64,000 nucleotides of DNA from Caldifarciminota bacterium UBA6260 (lineage in GTDB: Bacteria; Hydrothermota; 32-111): NCBI GenBank assembly GCA_002441125.1, contig DJVI01000024.1, positions 31,163-95,162 of the forward strand, given 5' to 3'. Both the position numbers and the translations under genes were made by a program. Shown here piece after piece: positions 26,782 to 36,322 of the stretch (its first letter is position 1; each line of letters opens with the position of its first letter). The notes beneath the pieces were generated by a model. It saw nothing but the letters and a program-made list of their open reading frames with translations. It made no database searches and had not been told where the DNA came from.

Positions 26782-27788
26782 TTTAGTTCCTGTTTAACAT
26801 AATCCAAAGAAAGAAGGAGCTTTTTAATCTGTTCAACATTCAATCGAGTTGTGTTATCAGAATTGTATTCTTCTTTTAAAGTTAGAAGTTTCTTTTCCCC
26901 TTCTTCAAAATATTTATCATAATTCAAATCCCTATTATCAGCGGGAATTCTAAAATAACCTTCCATATCCTCTGCTTTAACCATTTCCTCTCTTGTAACA
27001 AGAGTTTCATAAAGTTTTTCACCATGCCTTGTTCCAATAATTTTTATCTTTGCTTTTGGATCAAATATTTCTATTATCGCTTGAGCAAGATCCTTTATAG
27101 TTGATGCTGGAGATTTTTTTACAAAAATATCTCCGGGATATGCATGTTTGAAAGCATGAACTACAAGTTCAACTGCTTCATCAAGAGACATTAAAAATCT
27201 TGTCATCTCAGGGTCAGTTATAGTTAAAGGTTGTTTTTTCTTAATCTGTTCTATAAACAAAGGTATTACTGAACCTCTTGAAGCCATAACATTACCATAT
27301 CTTATTCCACATAAAATTGTGCCTTTGGAATTCGAACATCTCGATTTTGCAATCATAACTTTTTCCATCAACGCCTTTGTTAACCCCATAGCATTTATAG
27401 GATAAACAGCCTTGTCAGTGCTTAAAACAACTACTTTTTTTACACCCATTTCTAAGGAAACATTTAAAACATTTTCGGTGCCAATTATGTTCGTCTTGAC
27501 TGCCTCCATCGGATAAAATTCACAAGAAGGAACCTGTTTCAACGCTGCTGCATGAAAAACATAATCAACATCAACCATAGCATCATATATAGATTTTTCA
27601 TCCCTGACATCTCCGATGTAAAATTTGATTTTGTCATTTTTATATTTATTTCTCATTTCATGTTGCTTTAATTCATCTCTTGAAAAAATCCTAATCTCCT
27701 TAACTTCAGTATGCAAGAATCTGTTGAGAACAGCATTTCCAAAAGAACCTGTCCCTCCTGTTATCAGAATAATTTTATCCTTAAACAT
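26778..27788 (-). CDS. capE: UDP-GlcNAc 4,6-dehydratase/5-epimerase, CapE-like
   Basis: First enzyme of UDP-L-FucNAc synthesis. It is an extended SDR with 'ITGGTGSFGNAVLNRF' (8-23) and the family sequence 'STDKAVYPINAMGLTKALME' (about 123-142), in which Met replaces the usual catalytic Tyr, as is typical of the CapE/WbjB/FlaA1-like group. Length 336 is close to family members. A GGGGATAGG Shine-Dalgarno-like stretch precedes the ATG, and a good promoter lies about 30 bases upstream, so capE-capF-capG may form its own transcript within the larger locus. Confidence 0.93.
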   Translation of the reverse strand: MFKDKIILITGGTGSFGNAVLNRFLHTEVKEIRIFSRDELKQHEMRNKYKNDKIKFYIGDVRDEKSIYDAMVDVDYVFHAAALKQVPSCEFYPMEAVKTNIIGTENVLNVSLEMGVKKVVVLSTDKAVYPINAMGLTKALMEKVMIAKSRCSNSKGTILCGIRYGNVMASRGSVIPLFIEQIKKKQPLTITDPEMTRFLMSLDEAVELVVHAFKHAYPGDIFVKKSPASTIKDLAQAIIEIFDPKAKIKIIGTRHGEKLYETLVTREEMVKAEDMEGYFRIPADNRDLNYDKYFEEGEKKLLTLKEEYNSDNTTRLNVEQIKKLLLSLDYVKQELK

Positions 27789-27812
27789 CCTATCCCCTTT
27801 TTTGTTTTTTAT

Positions 27813-27841
27813 AATATATTTTATTAAAATCCATTTGTCAA
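27813..27841 (-). promoter_or_regulatory. Promoter for capE-capF-capG
   Basis: On the minus strand, TTGACA (27841-27836) is followed by a 17-base spacer and TATATT (27818-27813). The -10 lies 24 bases from the capE ATG. This is a near-consensus sigma70 promoter in the only sizeable gap within the lower half of the locus. Based on consensus match only. Confidence 0.6.
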
Positions 27842-27883
27842 CAAATAATAAAATTATTAAAGCTCTTTTTATCTGTTGTTGTT

Positions 27884-29413
27884 TTAAGTTCTAATATTGA
27901 AAATTTGTTTTGCTTTTCTTTTTACATCATAAAATAAAGATTTTTCATAATCATTCAAAAAGAAAAACCATAATAACAAAAAATATACTATTGAAAAAGA
28001 AACTATTTTTAAAATGAAAGTATAAAAATTATTTAATGTAAAATATTTCTGTATGAAAAACCCAAAAATCAACATTATTAAAAATAATGGTAGATTTTTC
28101 AGATGGCAATCTATAAAGAATTTAAAAATGTCTATTTTAAATAATCGGTAATAGATTATATTTAAAAATAATACTAAACCAATTATTCTTGCGACCATAA
28201 CTCCCAATGCAGCTCCAATAGCACCCAATTTTATTGAAAGTAATGAAGATAACAATATAGAGACAAATGTTAAAATAATTGTTGAAATAGCGTCGAATTT
28301 GACATTATTTGTAACTAAAAGTGATGTTTTCATAATATCTTGAGTTTTTATTAAAAACCAAGGAATTATTAAAAATAAAGCAACCCAATAAGAATTATTA
28401 AATTCTTTTCCCATCCATAACAACATAAAATTTTTACCAAAAATAAAGAATGTGATTATAATAAAACCAACTATAAAAAGTTGTATCCTTCCCATTTTTA
28501 ACATAATCTGATTAAAATGTTGAGTGTCCTCTTTAACTAATATCCTTGTAATTTTTGGTAAAAATAAACCGTTAAGAGCATTTGAAAGGGAAAAGGTATA
28601 CCCATCTACAGTCATTCCAATAGAAAAAATTGCTATTTGAACTGTATTTGTAAATTTTCCTATAATTAACGGCATTAAATTCGTTGTTAAGTTGTAAAAA
28701 ATTACTGCGATAGAATACCAAAAAGAAAATAAAAAAACCTCTTGAAACAATCTGTTATCCCAAAATTTAAAATCAACTTCAAAACCAATGAATTTCTTTA
28801 TATAAAAAAATCTTGAAGTTATTACTAAAAGGTTAACAAAAATATTTGTTAAAACCAAAGCATAAAGCCCATAACCAGATTTTAATAGAAAAATTAGTAA
28901 AATAACTGTTGATAATTTATTAATTATATCTACAGACTTTAAAAAAATAAATCTTTCTGATGCTATTAAAATTCCCTCAAATGGTTTAGTTGATAGAGTG
29001 ATAATGTTGAAAAAACCAATTGTTAGTAAAATAAACTTTAATTTTACTATCTCATCTTGAGTAAAATTTTTATAAATGTTGCTTACATTTAAATATATTA
29101 CAACAAAAATAATAAATATTAAAAGGCTTAGTGAAAAGTATAATTTATAAATAATTCCTAAAAATTTTTTAATTTTATTGTTTTCATTTTTTGAAAAATA
29201 TAATGATAGAAACCTTGATACGCCAATACTTAATCCAAAATCAAGTATAAAAAGACTTATCAAAGAAATACTCAAAGAATATAATCCATAATCCGATTGC
29301 CCTATTTTCCGAACCAACCAAGGGGTAAAGAAAAGACCAACTATGATGTTTAAACCAATAGAAAAATAAGAAAGTATTGCTGAATATTTAATTTGTTTAT
29401 TAGAATCTATCAT
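27884..29413 (-). CDS. wzx: Wzx-like polysaccharide flippase
   Basis: Multi-span membrane protein of the MATE/MOP superfamily (polysaccharide transporter), predicted to flip undecaprenyl-linked repeat units across the inner membrane. The 509 residues contain 12-14 hydrophobic segments, with the typical N-terminal 'GLFFTPWLVRKIGQSDYGLYSL' region containing the conserved P-x-L-x-R-x-G-x-x-x-Y-G-x-Y pattern. It overlaps the preceding glycosyltransferase by 14 bases. Confidence 0.9.
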   Translation of the reverse strand: MIDSNKQIKYSAILSYFSIGLNIIVGLFFTPWLVRKIGQSDYGLYSLSISLISLFILDFGLSIGVSRFLSLYFSKNENNKIKKFLGIIYKLYFSLSLLIFIIFVVIYLNVSNIYKNFTQDEIVKLKFILLTIGFFNIITLSTKPFEGILIASERFIFLKSVDIINKLSTVILLIFLLKSGYGLYALVLTNIFVNLLVITSRFFYIKKFIGFEVDFKFWDNRLFQEVFLFSFWYSIAVIFYNLTTNLMPLIIGKFTNTVQIAIFSIGMTVDGYTFSLSNALNGLFLPKITRILVKEDTQHFNQIMLKMGRIQLFIVGFIIITFFIFGKNFMLLWMGKEFNNSYWVALFLIIPWFLIKTQDIMKTSLLVTNNVKFDAISTIILTFVSILLSSLLSIKLGAIGAALGVMVARIIGLVLFLNIIYYRLFKIDIFKFFIDCHLKNLPLFLIMLIFGFFIQKYFTLNNFYTFILKIVSFSIVYFLLLWFFFLNDYEKSLFYDVKRKAKQIFNIRT

Positions 29414-30560
29414 TTTGGTTTATTAAATTTAACAGATCCTTTCTAAACTTTTCATCAATTTTTTTTATCTCTTCTTCTAAAAACTTATCATAATTTTCAT
29501 CAATTTTGATTTCTTTTATTGCTTTAGCAATTGATTCAGGATTATCTTCATTGTAAAATTTTATCAAATGTGAAAAAGGAGATTCAACAACAGATTTTAA
29601 ATCACTTGAAACAACATATAAATTGTTACATAAATAAGATAATATTTTTGATGGAAAAACAGAATCAATAAAACCCTTCCTTTTAGAAATTGTTGAAAGA
29701 CCGATATGACATCTTTGAATAAACTCAATATAATCATCCCCTTTTAAACATCCATCATAAGTTACCTGACAACTCGAATTTCTATTTACTTCATTAATTA
29801 AATTCAAAACATTTTCGGTTTCTTTTTGTTTTCCAAATCCAATGATATGTAAATGATAGTTTTTATCAAGATACTTAGCAACATTTATACTTTCTAAAAC
29901 ACCTATTATTGGATCAAAAGATCCCGCAAAAACAAGATGGATTTTATCTTTATATTTTTCAACTTTCTGTTTATTGTGTTTTAACTCTCCATAGGAAATT
30001 ATATAAGGTTTTATATTATTTATTTTGTCAACCAAAGTATGGGTTGAAAAAATATAAGAATCAGCAGATTGAATTAACTTTTTTTCCAATATTGTAAATA
30101 GTTTCCTTTGTTTCCAAACATCCGAATATATTTCTTCAACTTCAAGTATCAGTTTAAAATTCCTAAACTTTTTTGCAATAAAAATAGGTACACTTAACAT
30201 CGGTTGATGATATGCAATAACTAAATCCACATCCTTATTTTTAATTAAATAAATTGTGGTCCATAAAAAAGATAGAAAAATTTTAAACAGGTAAGGTTTA
30301 AAATTGCTTTTGATTTTTATATTGAATGATGGAGAAAAAACAACTTGTGAATCATCGTTTAAAAAAATTTTTTCACTTTTAAAAAATTTAAATTCATTTT
30401 CCTGATTTGTCCACGATGGAGAGAGTATAGTCACAAAAAATCCTAAATTTTTTAATACCTCTGCAATATAATTCATTTTATTAACAGCAGCCAAGCAATG
30501 ATTTCTTTTTTTTTTATCATTACTTACAGTGTAAAAACCTAAATATATTATATTTTTCAA
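29400..30560 (-). CDS. Glycosyltransferase (GT4-like, GT-B fold)
   Basis: Probable sugar transferase building the repeat unit on the cytoplasmic face. The 386-residue protein has an N-terminal acceptor domain and a C-terminal donor domain with 'HLVFAGSFDPIIGVLESINVAK' (about 205-226), 'HIIGFGKQ' and a late 'PSKILSYL' typical of GT4-like enzymes, though the usual E-x7-E is weak. The start is TTG, supported by AGGAG 6 bases upstream. Donor sugar and linkage cannot be inferred. Confidence 0.78.
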   Translation of the reverse strand: MKNIIYLGFYTVSNDKKKRNHCLAAVNKMNYIAEVLKNLGFFVTILSPSWTNQENEFKFFKSEKIFLNDDSQVVFSPSFNIKIKSNFKPYLFKIFLSFLWTTIYLIKNKDVDLVIAYHQPMLSVPIFIAKKFRNFKLILEVEEIYSDVWKQRKLFTILEKKLIQSADSYIFSTHTLVDKINNIKPYIISYGELKHNKQKVEKYKDKIHLVFAGSFDPIIGVLESINVAKYLDKNYHLHIIGFGKQKETENVLNLINEVNRNSSCQVTYDGCLKGDDYIEFIQRCHIGLSTISKRKGFIDSVFPSKILSYLCNNLYVVSSDLKSVVESPFSHLIKFYNEDNPESIAKAIKEIKIDENYDKFLEEEIKKIDEKFRKDLLNLINQNDRF

Positions 30561-30569
30561 TATATTCTC

Positions 30570-31637
30570 CTATTGCCAGAAAAATTTATAATATTTATCT
30601 AACCTAAAATATAAAAACAACAAAACACTTATTGCTATTAATAGGACCATATATTTATCTTTTTTATTAAATGTTTCTATTATTTCTGGTATTGCCAAAA
30701 TATAATAAAAGTTAAAATATTGTTGAATTCTCATAAAACTTTGACTTTTAAAAGTCATTAAAGTTAAAAACAAACCTAAAAAAATTGCATTAAAGTAAAA
30801 ATAATTATCAATTTTTTTTAAAAAAGTATTCTTTCTCCAAAGAATGGTTATAAAAATTAAAAGAATTAAGGAGCTATATGTCTCTGTTCCTTTGATATTA
30901 AAATATAACATATTTTCATATTTAAAAAAGTTTGCAATAGGTGAGAAAATTTTAACATTAAAAAATATAAAAGATAGTAAAAAAACTAATAAAATCATTA
31001 TTATATGTTTTAATTGGAATTTTTGAAAGGCGATAAAATAAAAGGGGGAAAATAAAATCGACGATTTATGAATAAAAAATGCTATGATTGATAGGATTAT
31101 AAAATAATTCAATTTTTTGTTAATTATAGCCCAATATCCATATATTCCAACCAATGATGTTGCAACAGTTTGTCTAATACCTGTTATACCAAAAAATGCA
31201 AAAAACAAACAAAAATATATTAAAAAACTTAGTAATGGATTTTGTGATTTTTTATAAATCAATATTCCTAAAGGAACTGTAAAAATAATTGCTATAAAAA
31301 TTAAATACAATTGATAATCACCTGAAAATATTTGAAAAATTTTTTGGAATATCAAATATCCGGGATCTTTAAAATAATATCTATTTGAATATAAAGAATC
31401 AAAAAAAATTCTTATTATCTTTTCCCAAGACATTCCCTTTACCATTTCAAAATTTAAATAATATGAAAATGTATCAGCACCAACGGAATAATGTCTCAAT
31501 CCAGAAAAAAGTATCATTTGAATAGTTATAATTATGCAATAAATTTTTTTTACATTAATTTTTGTCTTAGAGTTAATATATAGTAAAATAAAATAAATTA
31601 GAAAAATTAAAATTATATTTATTGAATATAAAAACAT
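30570..31637 (-). CDS. wzy: EpsG/Wzy-like O-antigen polymerase
   Basis: Integral membrane protein of 355 residues with about 10 hydrophobic segments. It shows the EpsG-family pattern: 'SGLRHYSVGADTFSYY' (45-60), a central 'GITGIRQTVATSL' and 'FIHKSSILF'. The family polymerises undecaprenyl-linked repeat units or acts in exopolysaccharide production. Position between glycosyltransferase genes and beside wzx supports the polymerase role. Ends with TAG. Confidence 0.82.
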   Translation of the reverse strand: MFLYSINIILIFLIYFILLYINSKTKINVKKIYCIIITIQMILFSGLRHYSVGADTFSYYLNFEMVKGMSWEKIIRIFFDSLYSNRYYFKDPGYLIFQKIFQIFSGDYQLYLIFIAIIFTVPLGILIYKKSQNPLLSFLIYFCLFFAFFGITGIRQTVATSLVGIYGYWAIINKKLNYFIILSIIAFFIHKSSILFSPFYFIAFQKFQLKHIIMILLVFLLSFIFFNVKIFSPIANFFKYENMLYFNIKGTETYSSLILLIFITILWRKNTFLKKIDNYFYFNAIFLGLFLTLMTFKSQSFMRIQQYFNFYYILAIPEIIETFNKKDKYMVLLIAISVLLFLYFRLDKYYKFFWQ

Positions 31638-31641
31638 TATT

Positions 31642-32850
31642 CTATCCTTTCAAAATTTTATTGTATATTTGAATATATTCCTTCATTATTTTTTCTTTAT
31701 CAAAATTCTTTTTAACAAAATCTATCCTTTTTTGTTTGTTTTCTTCTTTTTCATTTTTTTTGATATTTTCAACAATCGAAATAATATCGTTCAGTTCTTT
31801 ATTTAGAGTCATTTCATAACCATTAGCATCGTTTAACATTTCAGAATTCGCTGTTGTTTTATATACAACAATAGGAGTTCCACAAGCAAGGGCTTCTGCT
31901 GTTGTAAAACCGAATGTATTTTCTTTAGTAAAATTTATATAAACATCTGCCAAAGAATAATATATTGAAAGATCTTCTCTATTGTGAGTTTCATTTATAT
32001 GAATTATATTAGAAGGCAAAATATTTTTATTATCAACTCCACCAATTAAGATAATAATAGTTTGTTTATCAATAATTTTACTTAATTCTATAAACTTATC
32101 AAGTCCATTATTCTCACTGAATTTTGAAGCTACACCTAAAATAATAAATTTATCATTCAAATTCAATTTATTTTTTAAAACTGTAGCATCCCTTGGTTTA
32201 AAAATATTAGTATCTATTGGATTATAAATAGTTTCAATTATTTTTGAATCTTTTAAAAAAGACTTTTTTGCCTCCTCAATGATCCACAGTGAAGGTCCTA
32301 TAACTGCCAAATTTTCTATAGAACTAATCCACCTTTTTTTATCATTAAACATTTTTTCTGTTCTATCGAAAAACCAAGAAGGGATATCTTTTTTTAATTT
32401 AGGACATTTTTTACAAGTTGTTTGCCATTTATAGCAATTTTGAGTAAAATAATGTGTGCATTTGCCTGTAAAAAACCAACAATCATGAAGGGTTATAACT
32501 ACAGGTATTTTATTTTTTATTATGTATTCGAAAAGCATTGGATAGTTTAGAAAATTACTATGTATATTATGAATATGAATTAAATCAGGTTTAATTTTTT
32601 TTAAAATTTCTATAAAATTCAAAGTTCCCAAATAACAAGTATAACCTTGAAAACCCGTTATTCTGGCAGTTAAAGCTTCTATTTTTTTTTCAAAAGGAAT
32701 TCCTATTATAAAACCATTCCTAATTTTTGGGCCAAATGAATACGCTACATACGATTCATGACCATTTTTTGTTAAATATTCATGTAAATAATTGACTATC
32801 TTTCCAGTGCTTCTAATTGAACTCACAGTATTAAGATTAAGAACTTTCAT
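31642..32850 (-). CDS. Glycosyltransferase (GT4, WcaC-like)
   Basis: GT-B glycosyltransferase of 402 residues. The N-terminal half carries 'HIHNIHSNFLNYP', 'LHDCWFFTGKCTHYF' and two further Cys pairs (CYKW, CKKCPKL), which is characteristic of the WcaC-like branch. The C-terminal donor site includes 'ENTFGFTTAEALACGTP', containing the E-x7-E motif of family GT4. It overlaps the preceding gene by 14 bases. The sugar transferred is unknown. Confidence 0.85.
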   Translation of the reverse strand: MKVLNLNTVSSIRSTGKIVNYLHEYLTKNGHESYVAYSFGPKIRNGFIIGIPFEKKIEALTARITGFQGYTCYLGTLNFIEILKKIKPDLIHIHNIHSNFLNYPMLFEYIIKNKIPVVITLHDCWFFTGKCTHYFTQNCYKWQTTCKKCPKLKKDIPSWFFDRTEKMFNDKKRWISSIENLAVIGPSLWIIEEAKKSFLKDSKIIETIYNPIDTNIFKPRDATVLKNKLNLNDKFIILGVASKFSENNGLDKFIELSKIIDKQTIIILIGGVDNKNILPSNIIHINETHNREDLSIYYSLADVYINFTKENTFGFTTAEALACGTPIVVYKTTANSEMLNDANGYEMTLNKELNDIISIVENIKKNEKEENKQKRIDFVKKNFDKEKIMKEYIQIYNKILKG

Positions 32851-34147
32851 TTTTTAATCCTGTTTCTTTTATTATTTTAATATCATTAAGTAATTCTGTT
32901 TGGATTTTCTCTCTCTGATGATTTCTAACACCACAATTCCAAGCTTTTTCTGCATATTCACTTAAAATATTTCTGTTTTTAATTATATTATTTAAAATTT
33001 TTTGTAATTCTTTTTCATTTTCAGCTATTAAAGCAGAATCATTCTTGTCAAGATATTCAATCGGAGCAATGTTTCGAGGACCAATTGCTAATATTGTTCT
33101 ATTAGCAAAAAAATAATCTATAAGTTTTGTAGAGAACGAATATTTAATTTTTTCTTTATATATTTTATTATCAGATTCTAAAAATAATAAAATATCACTA
33201 TCCTTTTGAATTTTTGGGATTAATTCATTATCTATTTCTCCATAATATTTTAAACTTCTGAATTTATTAAGATCTTTTATATTTTTGTTGCTTAGTATTG
33301 TTCCTGAGTATACATCAATTTCAAAATGTTTTTTTTCACTATTTAAATAATCAGTTAATTTTGCAAGTTTTAAAAGAGACTGAAATCTTTCAGGTGCTAA
33401 ATTACCTGTATAAACAATTTTTATTATCTGGTTTTTATTTGAATCATATTCGTTCTTTTTTTCATCGGAAAACTCATATCCTTTTGTTAAAACTTTACAT
33501 TTAATCTTAAAGTATTTTTCATAATCTTTTTTCTGTCTTTCAGTAATTACATATAAAAGTTCACAATTTTTTATAACTTTTTTTACCTTTAATCTTACCA
33601 GAAATTTTTTGCAAAGAAAATATAAAGAATAAGAAGGAAATCTGTAAAAATAAACATCATCAGATACATAACCAATAATAGGTTTATTGATATTTTTTTT
33701 AACATAATAAACTATATCATTCATATATGTTGAAAAGTATATAGGTTGAAAAATAATATCAGGATTAAAAATTTTTATAGCATTTAACAACCCATCATCC
33801 TTCCAATTTCCTATACTCCAAACTAAATCTCTAAGTAGATAAAAAAACCAATATCTTAATTTTTTAATTCTATTAACAAAATTAACTTCTTTATTATTAA
33901 ATTTATTTTCATCAATTTTAACATTTTCTATAGCAGTTTTATTTAATCCAAGTATTTTTTTTATCATTGTTTTTTCATTTATTCGATAAAATTTTTTTAC
34001 AATTTTACTTTTTGGATATCCAAAATCGCAATATAAATTACATATTTCGATATCTTTGAGATTAGTAAAAATATTTTCATAAGAATTACCAAAACTGTTA
34101 TTAATATTCCAAGGTGTTCGAGAGATAACTAAAATTTTAATTGCCAT
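32837..34147 (-). CDS. Probable glycosyltransferase, divergent GT-B
   Basis: A 436-residue protein with an N-terminal domain of weak similarity to known enzymes and a GT4-like C-terminal region ('IVYTGNLAPERFQSLLKLAK', a 'LLFLESD' segment and 'FSTKLIDYFFANRTILAIGP', resembling the donor-binding helix). No full E-x7-E motif is evident. Its location between two clear glycosyltransferases and its overlaps (14 and 11 bases) place it in repeat-unit assembly. It could be a transferase for an uncommon sugar. Confidence 0.7.
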   Translation of the reverse strand: MAIKILVISRTPWNINNSFGNSYENIFTNLKDIEICNLYCDFGYPKSKIVKKFYRINEKTMIKKILGLNKTAIENVKIDENKFNNKEVNFVNRIKKLRYWFFYLLRDLVWSIGNWKDDGLLNAIKIFNPDIIFQPIYFSTYMNDIVYYVKKNINKPIIGYVSDDVYFYRFPSYSLYFLCKKFLVRLKVKKVIKNCELLYVITERQKKDYEKYFKIKCKVLTKGYEFSDEKKNEYDSNKNQIIKIVYTGNLAPERFQSLLKLAKLTDYLNSEKKHFEIDVYSGTILSNKNIKDLNKFRSLKYYGEIDNELIPKIQKDSDILLFLESDNKIYKEKIKYSFSTKLIDYFFANRTILAIGPRNIAPIEYLDKNDSALIAENEKELQKILNNIIKNRNILSEYAEKAWNCGVRNHQREKIQTELLNDIKIIKETGLKNESS

Positions 34148-35123
34148 TAAGATACCTTTTTTTTAATATATATGTAAATTTGATTAAATTATAAAAAATA
34201 TTAAAAGGAAAAATAATACCCAAAAAACTAATAATTCTTATATTTCCCAAACAATATTTTAACAACCATTTATTGTTTTTTATATACATAAATTGACTTT
34301 TATAAAGTTTGATTTTAGTAGAATTAAGAAGCAATGTAATATATTGAAATGATAAGTATGCCATATAAGGATTATAAAATTCAGTGTTTTTAATAGTTCT
34401 TGAATAATTTTTACAATTTTCTATACTACTTATTAAATCATCAATATTTTTACTTTTAATCGAGTTTGAAATAGAAATATTTCTTTGTGTGTGATTGTAT
34501 GGATTCATTTCAAGATAATCTATAGTTTTCATATTAATAGCGATCAGTGCCGACCATTCGATATCCTCAGTTAATATTCCTTCCCTAAAAAAGATTTTAT
34601 TATCTTTGATCAATTTACTTTTTACAACTTTTGTCCAAGCGGAAGAAATAAATATCTTTTTTAAAAATAAGAGTTTAAAAGATTCCTCTTTTTTTAAATT
34701 ATAAATATCTGTTCTTTTTAATATCTTGGATACTTGTTTCGTTTTATTACTTTGAGCGTAAAATTTGTTATATCCAAATAAAATTACATCTGGAGAACAT
34801 TCCACTATAATTTTATTAAGATTAAATAATAATTTGTCGGTATTCCAGAAATCATCGCTATCAATAAAAATAAGATATTCCCCTTTTGAATGTTTAATTC
34901 CTAAATTTCTTGTTGCAGCAGAACCTTTATTTGTTTGATGTATTAAAAAAATTCTTTTGTCTTTGACTTCATATTTTTTACATATTTCATAAGATTTATC
35001 AGTTGAACCATCATCGATTAATATTAATTCAAAGTCATTATAAGTTTGAGATATAATACTATCAATACATTTTTCAAGATAGGTTTCAACATTATATATC
35101 GGTACGATTATACTAAATCTCAT
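34137..35123 (-). CDS. Family 2 glycosyltransferase
   Basis: GT-A fold transferase of 328 residues. The N-terminal 'SIIVPIYNVETYLEKCIDSI', 'LIDDGSTDKSY' (36-46) and the metal-binding 'FIDSDDFW' (about 90-97) are typical of GT2 enzymes in O-antigen clusters. The C-terminal third is basic and hydrophobic, possibly for membrane association. It starts about 30 bases downstream of the remnant C-terminus of the broken asnB gene. Confidence 0.88.
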   Translation of the reverse strand: MRFSIIVPIYNVETYLEKCIDSIISQTYNDFELILIDDGSTDKSYEICKKYEVKDKRIFLIHQTNKGSAATRNLGIKHSKGEYLIFIDSDDFWNTDKLLFNLNKIIVECSPDVILFGYNKFYAQSNKTKQVSKILKRTDIYNLKKEESFKLLFLKKIFISSAWTKVVKSKLIKDNKIFFREGILTEDIEWSALIAINMKTIDYLEMNPYNHTQRNISISNSIKSKNIDDLISSIENCKNYSRTIKNTEFYNPYMAYLSFQYITLLLNSTKIKLYKSQFMYIKNNKWLLKYCLGNIRIISFLGIIFPFNIFYNLIKFTYILKKRYLNGN

Positions 35124-35154
35124 TTTTAAAACTACCTTATATAATTAATAATTT

Positions 35155-36321
35155 TTATTCTATCTTTCTTAATCTCAATATATTCTTACAATACCATTTT
35201 TCAAAAATATATATTGTCTATAATTCACTTGTTCTATCCTTTTTAAAAGAAAAATGTTCATTTAAAATTTTTTCTTTGTGTTCACTGTTAAAAATATTCT
35301 GTTCAACTATTCGATCTTTATTTAAAGTTTTTAAAAGTCCATTTTTTAAAGCATTTCTAAACAATTTACCAAAATGATAAACTTTATGCTTTTTAGCACT
35401 CAATATTGCTCTTTTACTCTCATCAAATTCCTTCTCCTTAAAACCTATTGAAAAAGAATTTATCTGTTTTTTACTTATATTTGAAACAAGACCAGTGATG
35501 ATACAAGAATCTATTCCACCACTTAAAAAAGTGCCAATTGGAACATCTGAGACCATAGTTTCTTCTACTGCTTTATAAAATACTTCCCTCAATCCTTTTT
35601 TACATTCATCATAATCATTTATAGGATTAAATTTAGAAGGTTCTATATCCCAATATATAGTTTCTTTAATATTATTCTTTCCTTTTATCTCTATAATTTG
35701 ACCGGGTAATACCCTTTTTACCCCCTGAATAATTGATTTTGGTGCAGTTAAATATGTTAACTGTAAATATTGTGATAATGATTCAAAATCGATATTGTTT
35801 TTGATAAGACCTGTTGATATTAGTCCTCTCAATTCAGATGAAAAGATAAAGAAATTCTCATCCATAAAGTAATATAATGGTTTTTCTCCTGCTCTATCTC
35901 TTGCAAGGACCAATCTATTTTTTTTGATATCATAAATTGCTATTGCAAACATTCCAATTATTTCTTTAAAACAATCTATATCTTTATCTTCAAATAGATG
36001 TATAACAACTTCAGTATCAGAATTTGTAACAATTTTATGACCTTTAGAAATTAATTTTTCTCTTAAAGTTTTATAATTATAAATTTCTCCATTCATAAAA
36101 ATAAAAAGAGTGCTATCTTCATTAAAAATTGGTTGTTTTCCTTTCTCCAAATCAATAATAGATAATCTTCTCATTCCGAGTGCGAAATTATTATCAATAT
36201 ACTTACCTTCATCATCTGGCCCTCTATGTTTTAATGAATTGTTCATCTTATCAATAATAGAACTTAATCGCTCCTTCTCTAATTTATTTTCAAAATCTAT
36301 AATCCCATTTATACCACACAT
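35155..36321 (-). pseudogene. asnB: Asparagine synthase (AsnB-like), internal deletion plus nonsense codon
   Basis: The N-terminal glutaminase domain is intact, starting 'MCGINGIIDF' with nucleophile Cys2, and the ATP-pyrophosphatase loop 'SGGIDS' (about 265-270) is present. After 'ESKRAILSAKKHK' (about residue 315) the sequence jumps to 'YHFGKLFRNALKNGLL', which matches the far C-terminus of the family, so about 200-250 residues of the synthetase domain are missing. The frame then meets TAG (35220-35218) exactly where the family has Trp (SEL-W-TLLVFELW). Beyond it the same frame reads TIYIFEKWYCKNIL to a TAA at 35155. It is almost certainly non-functional. Confidence 0.88.
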
Positions 36322-36322
36322 A

